Of a DNA stretch of 64,000 bases, positions 8,654 through 18,507 are shown one piece after another. This stretch comes from Brooklawnia propionicigenes. Its GTDB lineage: Bacteria; Actinomycetota; Actinomycetes; Propionibacteriales; Propionibacteriaceae. The position numbers and the translations under genes were made by a program. The stretch lies in contig NZ_AP028056.1 in NCBI RefSeq assembly GCF_030297015.1, forward strand, positions 1,622,939 to 1,686,938. Reading direction: 5' to 3'. Under the pieces are notes generated by a model. It saw nothing but the letters and a program-made list of their open reading frames with translations. It ran no database searches and had not been told where the DNA came from. Positions within the stretch are counted from its first letter, which is position 1. Every line of letters starts with the position of its first letter.

Positions 8654-8859
8654 GATCTCGAGTCTTTCGCTTGATGGACTGCAGACCATTGTGCCGCCCG
8701 GTCAAAGGTTTCAGCAGCCGCCTCGCGGAGCGGACACCTAGGGCGCGGATACTCACAGCAGCCACCCGGTTGCGCAGTCACCTGGAAAGTCCGGGCCGAT
8801 GGTACACAGCCGACGGCATCCCAATGCCGGGCCGCGCCTGCAGTCCCGTTCCTTAGACT

Positions 8860-9534
8860 ATGCGCATGCCGATGCTGTTCGTCGATCTCGACAATACGAT
8901 CTCTGACCGAGCGTCCTCTTTCCGCCGCTGGGCTCACACATATCTGACCGATCGCTTTGGGAGAGCTGATGAACAGTTGATCTCGGCGATGGTGGTCGCC
9001 GACGGCGACGGGCTCCGCCACAAGCCCGAGGTGGCCGCAGACCTCGCTCGGCTACTTGATCTGACGCCGGCCGAGCAGGCGGAGATCATCGTGGTGCTGA
9101 GGGCCGGCACACTGGACGAGCTGCAGCCGACGCCGGGCATCATCGAATCCCTGGACGCGGCCCGGGCCGCCGGATTCGAGCCGTTCATCGTGACGAACGG
9201 GCGCCCGTCGCAGCAGGAGGGCAAGATCGCCAAGCTCGGTTTGGCCGATCATGTGGCCGGCATGGTGGTCAGCGAGGCTGTTGGGGTGGCCAAGCCCGAT
9301 CCGGAGATCTTCCGCATCGCTGCTCGTCAGGCCGGCGGCAGCCTTGATGACGGATGGATGGTGGGGGATTCGGCCGAGGCCGACATCCGCGGCGCCGTGG
9401 CGTCCGGATTGAGATCGGTCTGGTTGCGCAGGGGACGTGAGTACCCGACCGGCATGCCGGACCCTACCCATGTCGCTGATTCGTTCGTCGAGGCAGTGGG
9501 GCTGGTGCTGAGCGACGGCGCCTCGGCCCTGTGA
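8860..9534 (+). CDS. HAD-superfamily hydrolase, subfamily IA
   Basis: A cytosolic phosphatase-like protein of 224 residues. HAD motif I is VDLDNTIS (nucleophile Asp and acid/base Asp), motif II is FIVTNGRPS, motif III the Lys in GVAKPDPEIF, and motif IV GDSAEADIRGA. A helical cap lies between motif I and II, as in subfamily IA (phosphoglycolate phosphatase/YjjG-like). The substrate cannot be told. It is transcribed divergently from malQ with about 200 bases between, and converges on whiB. Confidence 0.87.
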   Translation: MRMPMLFVDLDNTISDRASSFRRWAHTYLTDRFGRADEQLISAMVVADGDGLRHKPEVAADLARLLDLTPAEQAEIIVVLRAGTLDELQPTPGIIESLDAARAAGFEPFIVTNGRPSQQEGKIAKLGLADHVAGMVVSEAVGVAKPDPEIFRIAARQAGGSLDDGWMVGDSAEADIRGAVASGLRSVWLRRGREYPTGMPDPTHVADSFVEAVGLVLSDGASAL

Positions 9535-9551
9535 TCGGGAGGTCTACGCGC

Positions 9552-9589
9552 CGTGGCCCGGGTCGGCTTCATCGCTGACCTGGGCCACG
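9552..9589. terminator. bidirectional terminator between HAD and whiB genes
   Basis: CGTGGCCCGGGTC at 9552-9564 pairs with GACCTGGGCCACG at 9577-9589 with one mismatch and a 12-base loop. It lies between the convergent HAD and whiB genes. Confidence 0.65.
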
Positions 9590-9628
9590 TGGTCTGGTTC
9601 TTGGCTGTGATGGCCTACCTGCTGACCG

Positions 9629-10201
9629 TCAGGCCGCCTTGCGGACCGGACGAACGGCCGGACGATTCGCGACCACCTGACGGTAGGCATCAAGGACCTG
9701 CTCTACGCTCGGAGGCACCACGGTGACCTTCGGACGCCCGACCGGCTCCCCGCGGCGAGCCTTGCGCAGGTGACGCTTGACTGTCGACAATGAGCAGCCG
9801 AGTTGCTGGGCGATCGACTCGAGGGAAGCCGTGGGATCGGCGCGGCGCAGCCGCAGCACCTCGTCATGGTCGACCTGATGCGCCGGGCTGGCTCCGGCAT
9901 AGCTGTCGAGATTCTCCGGCTCGACGTGGATGCCCAAGATCTTGCGCATCTCCAGGCGCTGCCGTTGTGTCGTGCCGGCGCAGAAACCGGCGACATCGTG
10001 CTGCACGATTGCGCGGTACAGGCAATCGACCATCACCGGGCAATCCAGACAGAGGTTCTCCGCCCTGTGCAGCAGGGAAGCTTGGAGGCGACGCTCGGCT
10101 GCGGTCTGTGCCTTGGCCGGATCGTCCAGGAGCGCGTTTTGGAACAAATCATCGTTCTCGACACAGGCCAATAGGCCGTCGCGGGTGTTGGTGATCGTCA
10201 T
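9629..10201 (-). CDS. WhiB-family regulator with C-terminal HTH
   Basis: A 190-residue protein with two parts. Residues about 10-90 form a WhiB domain with the four iron-sulfur cluster cysteines C13, C51, C54 and C60 (spacing C-X2-C-X5-C after the first). The usual G-[VI]-W-G-G turn is replaced by GFCAGT, which adds a further Cys at 74. Residues about 125-150 (SLESIAQQLGCSLSTVKRHL) make a sigma-70-region-4/Trp-like helix-turn-helix, followed by a basic Pro-rich linker and a final amphipathic segment. WhiB proteins normally act through the sigma factor; the extra HTH suggests direct DNA binding. It has an AGAAGAGA ribosome-binding site. Which WhiB class it belongs to is not clear. Confidence 0.88.
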   Translation of the reverse strand: MTITNTRDGLLACVENDDLFQNALLDDPAKAQTAAERRLQASLLHRAENLCLDCPVMVDCLYRAIVQHDVAGFCAGTTQRQRLEMRKILGIHVEPENLDSYAGASPAHQVDHDEVLRLRRADPTASLESIAQQLGCSLSTVKRHLRKARRGEPVGRPKVTVVPPSVEQVLDAYRQVVANRPAVRPVRKAA

Positions 10202-10422
10202 CGCTGTCTCTTCTGCTCACCGCGCCGGTGTGGGGTTACCAGCGGTTTACGGTATAACCAGACTTTCAGGGATTACCGATCGATCGACAGCGTGCAGCTA
10301 CTGTTTTGAAGCTAGGTCTGGGTACGCGCACTGAACTGAGTATCGGTACCTAGTTGTGAGTTAATTCACCGATAGCTCGTTGCCCCCAACGCTCTCGGGG
10401 GTTACCCTAATCCATCCCGGGG

Positions 10423-11208
10423 TCAACGGCCTTTGGCAGCAGGATCCCCCGAATGCAGCAGCCGATCGCTCACCGTGCCGATGATCTGGTCCACCGGTTT
10501 GTGAATGACTAGGTCAGCCTGGGAATCCATCGGTGTGCGCGTGAGATTGATCAGGGCGAGTCTGCGTCCGGGATAGTACTGCAACAGGCCCGCGGCCGGA
10601 TAGACGGCCAGTGAGGTTCCGCCGACGATCAGCACATCTGCGCGGTTGATCGCATCAATCGAGGCCTCTACGGTCGCCGTATCCAGAGCCTCGCCGTAGA
10701 GCACGACATCGGGACGCACGATCGCCCCGCACTGCGGGCAGATCGGCACGACCGGTCGGGCGGGGATCTCGCTCAGGCTGTAGAAGTGGTGGGCCCGCCC
10801 CAAGCAGTGGTTCCGCTCGACCGAACCGTGCAACTCGTAGACGGTCTTGGAGCCGGCCTTCTGGTGCAGGCCATCGATGTTCTGGGTGATCACTGCCGCC
10901 AGATGTCCGGCGGCTTCGAGTTCGGCCAGTCCCGTGTGGGTGCGGTTGGGCTTGGCGTCGGGATGCACCAGATTGGCGCGGTAGAACTCGAAGAACTCTT
11001 CCGGTTCGTCGACCAGGCAGTCGTGGCTCAGCATGTATTCGGGCGAGCGGCCGTTACCCTGTTGGGCGGAGTAGAGGCCCGCCGCCGAGCGAAAATCGGG
11101 AATCCCGGAGGCCGTGGAGACGCCTGCACCGCCGAAGAAGACGGCCGAGTGGGCGCTGCTGAGCCAGTCGGTGAGGGTTTTGATGGGGTCCGAAGTGTTC
11201 GCAGTCAC
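10423..11208 (-). CDS. Sir2-family NAD-dependent protein deacylase
   Basis: A 261-residue sirtuin that removes acyl groups from lysines using NAD. The NAD site GGAGVSTASGIPDFRS (about 26-41), QNIDGLH (109-115) and the catalytic His in ELHGS (127) are all present. The zinc-binding insert is unusual: one side is CPQC (157-160), but the other is CLGRAH, with Cys135 present and no second Cys three residues later; His140 or His141 might substitute. This is a single gene with its own upstream region of about 190 bases shared with the divergent 2-hydroxyacid dehydrogenase. Confidence 0.9.
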   Translation of the reverse strand: MTANTSDPIKTLTDWLSSAHSAVFFGGAGVSTASGIPDFRSAAGLYSAQQGNGRSPEYMLSHDCLVDEPEEFFEFYRANLVHPDAKPNRTHTGLAELEAAGHLAAVITQNIDGLHQKAGSKTVYELHGSVERNHCLGRAHHFYSLSEIPARPVVPICPQCGAIVRPDVVLYGEALDTATVEASIDAINRADVLIVGGTSLAVYPAAGLLQYYPGRRLALINLTRTPMDSQADLVIHKPVDQIIGTVSDRLLHSGDPAAKGR

Positions 11209-11403
11209 ACTTCGAATTTAGTCCTGCGACTACCGAAAGCGGCGAGTGGGTGATCACGGGCCCTTTTGTCATGGCAATTGGCGCCAACAGCCATGACAGC
11301 AGGGGTTTGCGCAGGATAAATTGAAGGCGCACACGTTCACCTTCACCGCCAAAGCTGCCATGGGAACCCTGCCTGCAACGGCGCCCAGTTTTTCGGAGGA
11401 TCT

Positions 11404-12351
11404 ATGACCAAGCCCGAGATCTTGCAGATCGGCCCCTACCCGGAATGGGATCAGGTACCGCTCGAAGAGTCTTTCGTGGTGCACAAGTACTTCGAGGCCC
11501 CCGACAAGGCAGCGCTGCTGGCCGAGGTAGGCCCGAAGATTCGCGCTGTCGTTACTCGCGGGGAACTCGGCGCGAGCACGGAGCTCATTGCCGCGCTGCC
11601 CAACTTGGAGATCATTTGCATCTCCGGAGTCGGATTCGACGCCGTTGACCTGGACGCCTGCCGTGCTCGTGGCATCCGCGTCACCAATACTCCTGGTGTG
11701 CTGACCGACGACGTGGCCGACCTGGGTGTTGCCCTGGCACTTGCCCAGGCGCGCGGCATCGTCGGTGCAGAGGCCTGGGCCCGCAGCGGCAACTGGGCCG
11801 CCAAGGGCTTCTACCCGCTGCAGCGCAAGGTGACCGGAAAGAAGGCGGGCGTTCTGGGTCTTGGACGCATCGGCTTCGAGGTCGCCAAGCGGTTGGCCGG
11901 CTTCAACATGGACATCGCCTACAGCGACATCTCGGCGAAGGACTACGCACCCGACTGGGAGTTCATCGCCGATCCGGTGGCCTTGGCCGAGCGTTCCGAG
12001 TTCTTCTTCGTGACCTTGGCCGCTTCCGCCGAGACTCGTCACATCGTGAACAAGGACGTCATCGAGGCGGTCGGTCCCGATGGCGTGCTCATCAATGTGT
12101 CGCGCGCCTCCAATGTGGACGAGGAAGCGCTGCTGGATGCGCTCGAGTCCGGCAAGCTCGGCTCGGCCGCACTGGACGTCTTCGACAACGAGCCCAACAT
12201 CAACCCGCGCTTCCTGGTCTTGGATAATGTCCTGCTGCAGCCACACCAGGCGTCCGGGACCGTGGAGACCCGCAAGGCAATGGGGCAGCTGATGCGCGAC
12301 AACCTGACCGCCTACTTCGCCGGCCAGGACCTCCCCACCCCGGTCATCTGA
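11404..12351 (+). CDS. D-isomer-specific 2-hydroxyacid dehydrogenase
   Basis: A 315-residue NAD(P)-dependent dehydrogenase of the glyoxylate/hydroxypyruvate reductase group. The Rossmann motif is GVLGLGRIGFEVAKRL, the catalytic Arg lies in VSRASNVDEEAL, the Glu in DVFDNEPNINP and the His in LQPHQASGT, where most relatives have TPHxAS. The preferred 2-ketoacid cannot be read from sequence. A GGAGG-type site (tttttcGGAGGATct) precedes the ATG. It is transcribed alone and converges on argG. Confidence 0.9.
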   Translation: MTKPEILQIGPYPEWDQVPLEESFVVHKYFEAPDKAALLAEVGPKIRAVVTRGELGASTELIAALPNLEIICISGVGFDAVDLDACRARGIRVTNTPGVLTDDVADLGVALALAQARGIVGAEAWARSGNWAAKGFYPLQRKVTGKKAGVLGLGRIGFEVAKRLAGFNMDIAYSDISAKDYAPDWEFIADPVALAERSEFFFVTLAASAETRHIVNKDVIEAVGPDGVLINVSRASNVDEEALLDALESGKLGSAALDVFDNEPNINPRFLVLDNVLLQPHQASGTVETRKAMGQLMRDNLTAYFAGQDLPTPVI

Positions 12352-12401
12352 CCGCCGTCCGTCGCGCCGCGCCGCGCGCGCTACGGCACACGCGTTACAC
12401 C

Positions 12402-12469
12402 TTCCCGCGCCCGAAATCCGAAGATGCGCCCGATATATCGGGCGCGGATCCAGATTCGGGGCGCGGGAA
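12402..12469. terminator. nested inverted repeats between convergent genes
   Basis: A perfect 20-bp palindrome GCGCCCGATATATCGGGCGC (12426-12445) sits inside longer imperfect arms, 12402-12417 and 12454-12469 (14 of 16 bases pair). The structure separates the dehydrogenase from argG and probably terminates both. Confidence 0.65.
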
Positions 12470-12499
12470 CAGCGTCGGGGCGGTAGAACGGGGGCGGGG

Positions 12500-14015
<1,516 letters not shown>

Positions 14016-14063
14016 CGGCTGGCGATCCGGGGAGTCCGTCGAGCGGTCGTTCAGATCATCGGC

Positions 14064-15032
14064 TCAGGCGGTCAGGATCACCTTGCCGATGATGTCGCCG
14101 GACGCGAGCAACCGGTGCGCTTCCTCGGCGTCGGGAAGCGGGACGCGAGTCTCGGGCGCCAGGCCGATCTGGCCCGAGGCGACCATCGGCCAGACCCGCT
14201 CGGCCACCTGCTGACAGATCGCCGCCTTCTGGGCTGCCGGACGCCCCCGCAGGCTGGTTGCCGTGATCGTGCCGCGCTTGTTGAGCAGCTTGGCGATGTT
14301 CAGCTCGGCCTTGGTGCCCTTCTGCATGCCGATGATGACCAGGCGTCCGTCGTCGCGCAGCGCTGAGAGGTTGTCGGCCAGGTACTTGGCGCCGATGATG
14401 TCGAGAATGACGTCCACCCCGCGGTCCGAGGTGGCCATCATCAGCTGGGTCAGCCAGTCGTCGGAATAGTCGATGACGATCTCGGCGCCCAGTTTGCGGC
14501 AGTGCGCGAGCTTGGCCGCCGACGCCGTGGTCGCCACGTGAGCGCCCAGCGCCCGCGCGTACTGGATGGCGAAGGTCCCGATGCCTCCGGCGCCGCCGTG
14601 CACCAAGAACCATTCGCCGCTGTTGAGGTGGACCCGGTCGAGGTTCGACAGCACGGTCGCCGCCACCTCGATGAGTCCGGCAGCGCTGATCAGATCGATC
14701 CCGGTGGGCGGGCGGATCGCCTGACCTGCCGGCACCACGACCTGCTCGGCATAGCCACCACCGGAAAGCAATGCAACCGCCTGGTCGCCGATCTGCCAGT
14801 CCTCAACGCCTTCGCCGATCTCGTCGATCACGCCGGAGCACTCCAGCCCCAAGATCTCGGACGCGCCGGCCGGCGGCGGATAGAACCCCTGCCGTTGCAG
14901 CAGGTCCGCCCGGTTGACACCGACCGCGGTGGTGCGGATGCGCACCTCACCTCGTCCGGGGTGCAGATCGGGCACCTCGGTCCAGCGCATCTTCTCCGGT
15001 CCGCCGAAACCATCGAGTGTGATCGCATGCAT
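14064..15032 (-). CDS. NAD(P)H:quinone oxidoreductase, zinc-less MDR family
   Basis: A 322-residue medium-chain dehydrogenase/reductase of the quinone oxidoreductase (QOR/PIG3-like) type. The start ATG at 15032 gives MHAITLDGFGGPEKMRW, the family N-terminus; the frame runs on to 15218 through the tRNA-Ser gene and is discarded there. The NADPH site is VHGGAGGIGTFAIQYARALG (about 147-166). The zinc ligands of alcohol dehydrogenases are absent. The natural substrate is unknown. Confidence 0.87.
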   Translation of the reverse strand: MHAITLDGFGGPEKMRWTEVPDLHPGRGEVRIRTTAVGVNRADLLQRQGFYPPPAGASEILGLECSGVIDEIGEGVEDWQIGDQAVALLSGGGYAEQVVVPAGQAIRPPTGIDLISAAGLIEVAATVLSNLDRVHLNSGEWFLVHGGAGGIGTFAIQYARALGAHVATTASAAKLAHCRKLGAEIVIDYSDDWLTQLMMATSDRGVDVILDIIGAKYLADNLSALRDDGRLVIIGMQKGTKAELNIAKLLNKRGTITATSLRGRPAAQKAAICQQVAERVWPMVASGQIGLAPETRVPLPDAEEAHRLLASGDIIGKVILTA

Positions 15033-15089
15033 ATCCCCAGCCTGCCATCTGAGCCGGGGCGCGTGGTGGGCTACCATGGTTTTGCCTCG

Positions 15090-15174
15090 GGCGAGATCGC
15101 ATAGTGGACGAGTGCAGCCGCCTTGAAAGCGGCCGAGGGAAACCTCCGTGGGTTCGAATCCCACTCTCGCCGCC
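15090..15174 (+). tRNA. tRNA-Ser(TGA)
   Basis: The acceptor stem GGCGAGA (15090-15096) pairs with TCTCGCC (15165-15171). The anticodon arm GCCGC-CTTGAAA-GCGGC carries anticodon TGA. A long variable arm (GAGGGAAACCTC) and the T loop GGTTCGAATCC mark it as a class II serine tRNA. CCA is not encoded. Confidence 0.95.
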
Positions 15175-15216
15175 CTACCCAGCCACGCGGGCGCGCAGCG
15201 GAAGGAGACACCCTCC

Positions 15217-15684
15217 ATGACTCAAGCCGCTTCTGGCAGCGAGCACACCAGCCACTATGCCCTGAAACCACGCAATCCAGTGCGGGCCTGGGCCATTGCG
15301 GCCTGCCTGTTGATCGCCGGCGTCGTGGCGCTGTGGACGGGATTGGCCGGTGAGGCCGCCAACGTGGCGCTCGTGGTGATCGGCGCCGTGCTGGCGGTGG
15401 CCGGACTCGGGCTCGGGATCGCCGCCCTCACCTTCGTGTCCAATCGGACCCTCTATGTGGTGCTGAGCCCCGACGGGTTCGAGGTGAGTGGGCCCGGCTA
15501 TCACAAGTCCGGTGCCTGGATCGACGTGGACTCGGTTTCGGCCACCCCCGATGGCGCCCGGCTGGTGATCGGCCAGGGACATATCGAGCGCACCTTCATT
15601 CAGGCGCCCGGCGGCATCGCGGACGATCAGATGAAGGCGCTCACTGCCGACCTGTCGTCCCGGTTGGCCAATCACGGTCGCTGA
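15217..15684 (+). CDS. conserved membrane protein of unknown function
   Basis: A 155-residue protein with two hydrophobic helices (about 28-45 and 50-73) followed by a soluble C-terminal domain with several beta-like segments (TLYVVLSPDGFEVSG, WIDVDSVSATPDG). The shape is like small bacterial PH-domain membrane proteins, but I do not recognise a family. The open frame begins at 15148 inside the tRNA; the ATG at 15217 has a GAAGGAGA ribosome-binding site and is the real start. The stop codon is inside a 15-bp tandem duplication. Confidence 0.75.
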   Translation: MTQAASGSEHTSHYALKPRNPVRAWAIAACLLIAGVVALWTGLAGEAANVALVVIGAVLAVAGLGLGIAALTFVSNRTLYVVLSPDGFEVSGPGYHKSGAWIDVDSVSATPDGARLVIGQGHIERTFIQAPGGIADDQMKALTADLSSRLANHGR

Positions 15685-15705
15685 ATACGAGGTCGCTGAA
15701 TACGA
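15676..15705. repeat. 15-bp tandem duplication covering a stop codon
   Basis: GGTCGCTGAATACGA occurs at 15676-15690 and again at 15691-15705, exactly adjacent. The first copy contains the TGA of the upstream gene; the second supplies another in-frame TGA. Confidence 0.85.
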
Positions 15706-15823
15706 GACAGGAAACTGGATGCGCTCGGCTTGCGACGGCAGGTTCTGGCCCGAGGCTGCCGCAGCCAAGGCATAGAGGCCGGCTGCAGGTCCCAGCCACG
15801 TGGCCCGGCCCCGGGTGATTCGG

Positions 15824-15847
15824 CCGGTCGGGTGATCACCCGACCGG
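15824..15847. terminator. 24-bp perfect palindrome between convergent genes
   Basis: CCGGTCGGGTGA at 15824-15835 is followed directly by its reverse complement. It lies between the small membrane-protein gene and the convergent LytR-CpsA-Psr gene, 6 bases from the latter's stop. Termination in both directions is likely. Confidence 0.6.
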
Positions 15848-15852
15848 GGTGG

Positions 15853-17760
15853 TCAGCGGCTGGTCTCGGCGGGTTCGGATTCCGGCGGAGTGTAGACCGG
15901 GACGGTGTCGGGGATGTACCAGTCGCCTTCGGGCTCTTGATGCTGGTAGGCGCAGGCATCGGCGATGTCCTCCGCCTGACCGCTGGTGTTCCCGGTCGCG
16001 GTATCGGTCGGTTGCTCGGTGACCGGCGCCTCGGCGCCCGTCGGTTCCGTGGTCGGAGTCTCGGGCTGCGGCGCGTTCTTGGCCTCGGCCTGCTCCTGAG
16101 TGGAGGTGATCGCAGCCGCGATCTCCTCCTGCATTCGGTTGAAATCGGGGTAGGCGGAGCTGTACCAGCCGGTGCCGTCGTCCACGAACGAGATGCGGTT
16201 CACCACGCCACTGCGCTGGACACGTCCGGCGAGATCAACGATCGCCGACAGATGCTCCTGCGGGATGTCGGTGGAGACCATCTCGCCGGCCGCTTGGGCA
16301 ATGTCCTCGTAGCGGGTCAGCATCGTCGCTGGATCGGCCTGGTCAATCACGGCCCTCACCAGGCAGGACTGGCGTTGCATGCGTCCGTAGTCGGCACCGG
16401 GAGAGTTGCAGCGGCTGCGCGCATACCACATAGCGTCGGTGCCATTGAGAAGTTGGCTCGGGCCCTCGGGTATCCAACCGCTCTCGCCGCAGTTGTAGTC
16501 CGCCGTGCTGCCGCCCTTGGCGATCGGGTAGTTCACATTGAGGGTAACGCCACCCATCGCGTCGATGAGGTTTACCAATCCGTCGATATTCACCAGGACG
16601 AAATAGTCGACCTTCTGGGCGGTGACGCCTTCGAAGGCCCATTTCAACGCATCCGCGCCGGGGTAGTCGGTATTCTCGAACAACTCGGGGTACATTGCGG
16701 GGGCGTCTTGCCAGACCGAGCTGAGGTAGGCATCTGAGCCGTCGTCGAAGCCGTACGGAAAGACCGAGGCGAGCGGCGAGTCTGCGGCGAATATCGGGTA
16801 CTGCAGGTTGCGCGGCAACTGGATGAGCAGGGTCGCACCGGTCTTGGTGTCGATCGAGGCCATCATCATGGTGTCGGTTCTGACACCGAGATCGGTCTCG
16901 CGTCCCGCACCGGAGTCGCCGCCGAGCAGCAGAATGTTGACCCGTTCCTTGTCGGCCCAGGGATCGCTCTTCTCGAGGGTGGGACGGGTCTGTGACTGAG
17001 AGGTGTCTTCCGAGCCGAACAGGTCGTTGGACAATCGCGCGGTCTCGAACGAGTACGCCGATGCGACAGCGAGCGGGGCGCTCACGACGAAGGTGAGCAG
17101 CCCAACCACCACACCACCGATGGTGCGCTGCCTGGCGGTCATCCGACGCGGGCGCGAGATCAGGTACGTGCCGATGATGATCGCGATCCAGATCGCGGCG
17201 ACCGCGATCAGGGCGAAGGCGATCGTCCGCATCCAACCGGTTTGCAGGGCGCTTCCGGCCGCGAGCAGGGGATTGCGCAGCACCATGACCCCGAGCACCA
17301 CGGCTGCGGCAACGATCAAGGTGAGCAGTAGCACACCGAGCCGGTGAGCGCGGGTGCCGAGCATGCCGAGACCGGGGACGATCGTGCTGCCGATGGTACG
17401 GATGATGGCCCCGCGGAAGCGCCGGTCCGGCTTGGGCGCCGACGTCGTGGGTGCGGACGAAGTCCGTGGCGGCGGGGCACCGGTGGCACCGTAAGTGCCG
17501 CCAGCTCGCTGGGGGGTGTCGCCGGCCAGGTCGTCCGAACCGGGAGTTCGCAAGTCCCCAGCGATGTAGGCGTCGCGTTGAACGCGCTGCGCACCTTGGG
17601 CTGAGGGGGCTGTTGCGGGGTCGACACCACGTCGAGCGTGCCCGTAGGCGTCCCCCGGCTGACTCTCCACAGGCTTGGTCTCGGCGGGATCCCGCGCTTC
17701 TTCGGAATATCCGCGTCGTGCTGGGGTTGCCCGCCGGCCGTCGTCACTCGGCAGCGGCAA
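15853..17760 (-). CDS. LytR-CpsA-Psr (LCP) family cell-wall glycopolymer ligase
   Basis: LCP proteins attach lipid-linked glycopolymers such as teichoic acids or arabinogalactan to peptidoglycan. This 635-residue protein has a Pro/Arg-rich cytoplasmic N-terminus of about 115 residues, four hydrophobic helices (about 120-225) and an extracellular LCP domain from about residue 265: VNILLLGGDSGAG, then RTDTMMMASID and QLPRNLQYPIF, which supply the Arg and Asp residues binding pyrophosphate. The C-terminus is Thr/Glu/Pro-rich. The start is TTG at 17760, preceded by AAGAAGGGAAG. The multi-helix N-terminus resembles Streptomyces and Propionibacterium LCP proteins. Confidence 0.9.
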   Translation of the reverse strand: MPLPSDDGRRATPARRGYSEEARDPAETKPVESQPGDAYGHARRGVDPATAPSAQGAQRVQRDAYIAGDLRTPGSDDLAGDTPQRAGGTYGATGAPPPRTSSAPTTSAPKPDRRFRGAIIRTIGSTIVPGLGMLGTRAHRLGVLLLTLIVAAAVVLGVMVLRNPLLAAGSALQTGWMRTIAFALIAVAAIWIAIIIGTYLISRPRRMTARQRTIGGVVVGLLTFVVSAPLAVASAYSFETARLSNDLFGSEDTSQSQTRPTLEKSDPWADKERVNILLLGGDSGAGRETDLGVRTDTMMMASIDTKTGATLLIQLPRNLQYPIFAADSPLASVFPYGFDDGSDAYLSSVWQDAPAMYPELFENTDYPGADALKWAFEGVTAQKVDYFVLVNIDGLVNLIDAMGGVTLNVNYPIAKGGSTADYNCGESGWIPEGPSQLLNGTDAMWYARSRCNSPGADYGRMQRQSCLVRAVIDQADPATMLTRYEDIAQAAGEMVSTDIPQEHLSAIVDLAGRVQRSGVVNRISFVDDGTGWYSSAYPDFNRMQEEIAAAITSTQEQAEAKNAPQPETPTTEPTGAEAPVTEQPTDTATGNTSGQAEDIADACAYQHQEPEGDWYIPDTVPVYTPPESEPAETSR

Positions 17761-17979
17761 GATCAGACTTCCCTTCTTGCTGAGGGTTCGTGCACATAAC
17801 CTTATCGAAGGGTAACCCGCCCCAGGAAGATGGACATCCCACCAGAGGCCGAAACCTCAGCCGGACGCGTACCCGTCTGGGCTTGCCGAAGTCGGCTACG
17901 ACCGGCTCTTTGCGGAAGCGTTCGGTTGTCGCTAGCCTTGGACAGTCGCCTGGATGGAGCGTGTGCGTCCAGAAGGCTT

Positions 17980-18071
17980 GGAGGTGTCGCCTAGTCCGGT
18001 CTATGGCGCCCGCCTGCTAAGCGGGTTTGGGGCTCAACCCCATCGCGGGTTCAAATCCCGCCACCTCCGCC
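17980..18071 (+). tRNA. tRNA-Ser(GCT)
   Basis: The acceptor stem GGAGGTG (17980-17986) pairs with CACCTCC (18062-18068). The anticodon arm CCCGC-CTGCTAA-GCGGG has anticodon GCT. A long variable arm (TTGGGGCTCAACCCC) identifies a serine tRNA. Confidence 0.95.
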
Positions 18072-18094
18072 GTGATGTTGCAGGACATCGCAAT

Positions 18095-18127
18095 AGCCCC
18101 GAATCTACGGCTCGTAGGTTCGGGGCT
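18095..18127 (+). terminator. tRNA-Ser(GCT) terminator
   Basis: AGCCCCGAATCTACG (18095-18109) pairs with CGTAGGTTCGGGGCT (18113-18127) with one G-T position and a 3-base loop, followed by ACTTGCTTT. Confidence 0.7.
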
Positions 18128-18298
18128 ACTTGCTTTCGGGGCGGTGGGTTCGGATGGTCGGCTGGTGGCCGGCAGTCGAGGTTGAGTCCGATGATGCTCC
18201 CGGAGGATCTGCCCGGGTCGGCCATTGGCCATCGGTGGCGGCAGCATTTGGGTCTAGTGCCGGCCGTGCGCTAAAGTAACTAATCGCGTAAGCGCCCA

Positions 18299-18374
18299 GC
18301 ACTCGTAGCTTAATGGATAGAGCATCTGACTACGGATCAGAAGGTTGGGGGTTCGAGTCCCTCCGAGTGCGCCA
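18299..18374 (+). tRNA. tRNA-Arg(ACG)
   Basis: The acceptor stem GCACTCG (18299-18305) pairs with CGAGTGC (18364-18370), followed by an encoded GCCA end. The anticodon arm TCTGA-CTACGGA-TCAGA gives ACG. The wobble A34 is the substrate of TadA, which is encoded 10 kb away at 28679. Confidence 0.95.
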
Positions 18375-18383
18375 GTCGAAGTG

Positions 18384-18431
18384 AGAGCTCTCAGCCGGGG
18401 AACCGGCCGGGGGCTCTTCTTTCTGCTTCTT
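18384..18431 (+). terminator. tRNA-Arg terminator
   Basis: An interrupted hairpin (AGAGC ... GCCGG, loop, CCGGC ... GCTCT) follows the tRNA and runs into a T-rich tract (TCTTTCTGCTTCTTTTCTG). Confidence 0.55.
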
Positions 18432-18482
18432 TTCTGCTTTTCGCCTCGGCGCCCCCGGACTGAGACCGCGCAGGCGGCGCTT

Positions 18483-18497
18483 TGATAACTGTTATCA
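18483..18497. promoter_or_regulatory. Zur-box-like operator
   Basis: TGATAAC-T-GTTATCA is a perfect 7-1-7 inverted repeat in front of the zinc-type ABC genes. Actinobacterial Zur sites have the same architecture and a similar TGA-AA-n-TT-TCA pattern. It ends 10 bases before the first ATG of the binding-protein frame (18508). Operator function is inferred. Confidence 0.6.
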
Positions 18498-18507
18498 TTC
18501 CCATCGG

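Noticed and set aside
15090-18374. Integrated element at the tRNA genes
   Set aside because: No integrase, no repeated tRNA 3' end and no phage genes nearby.
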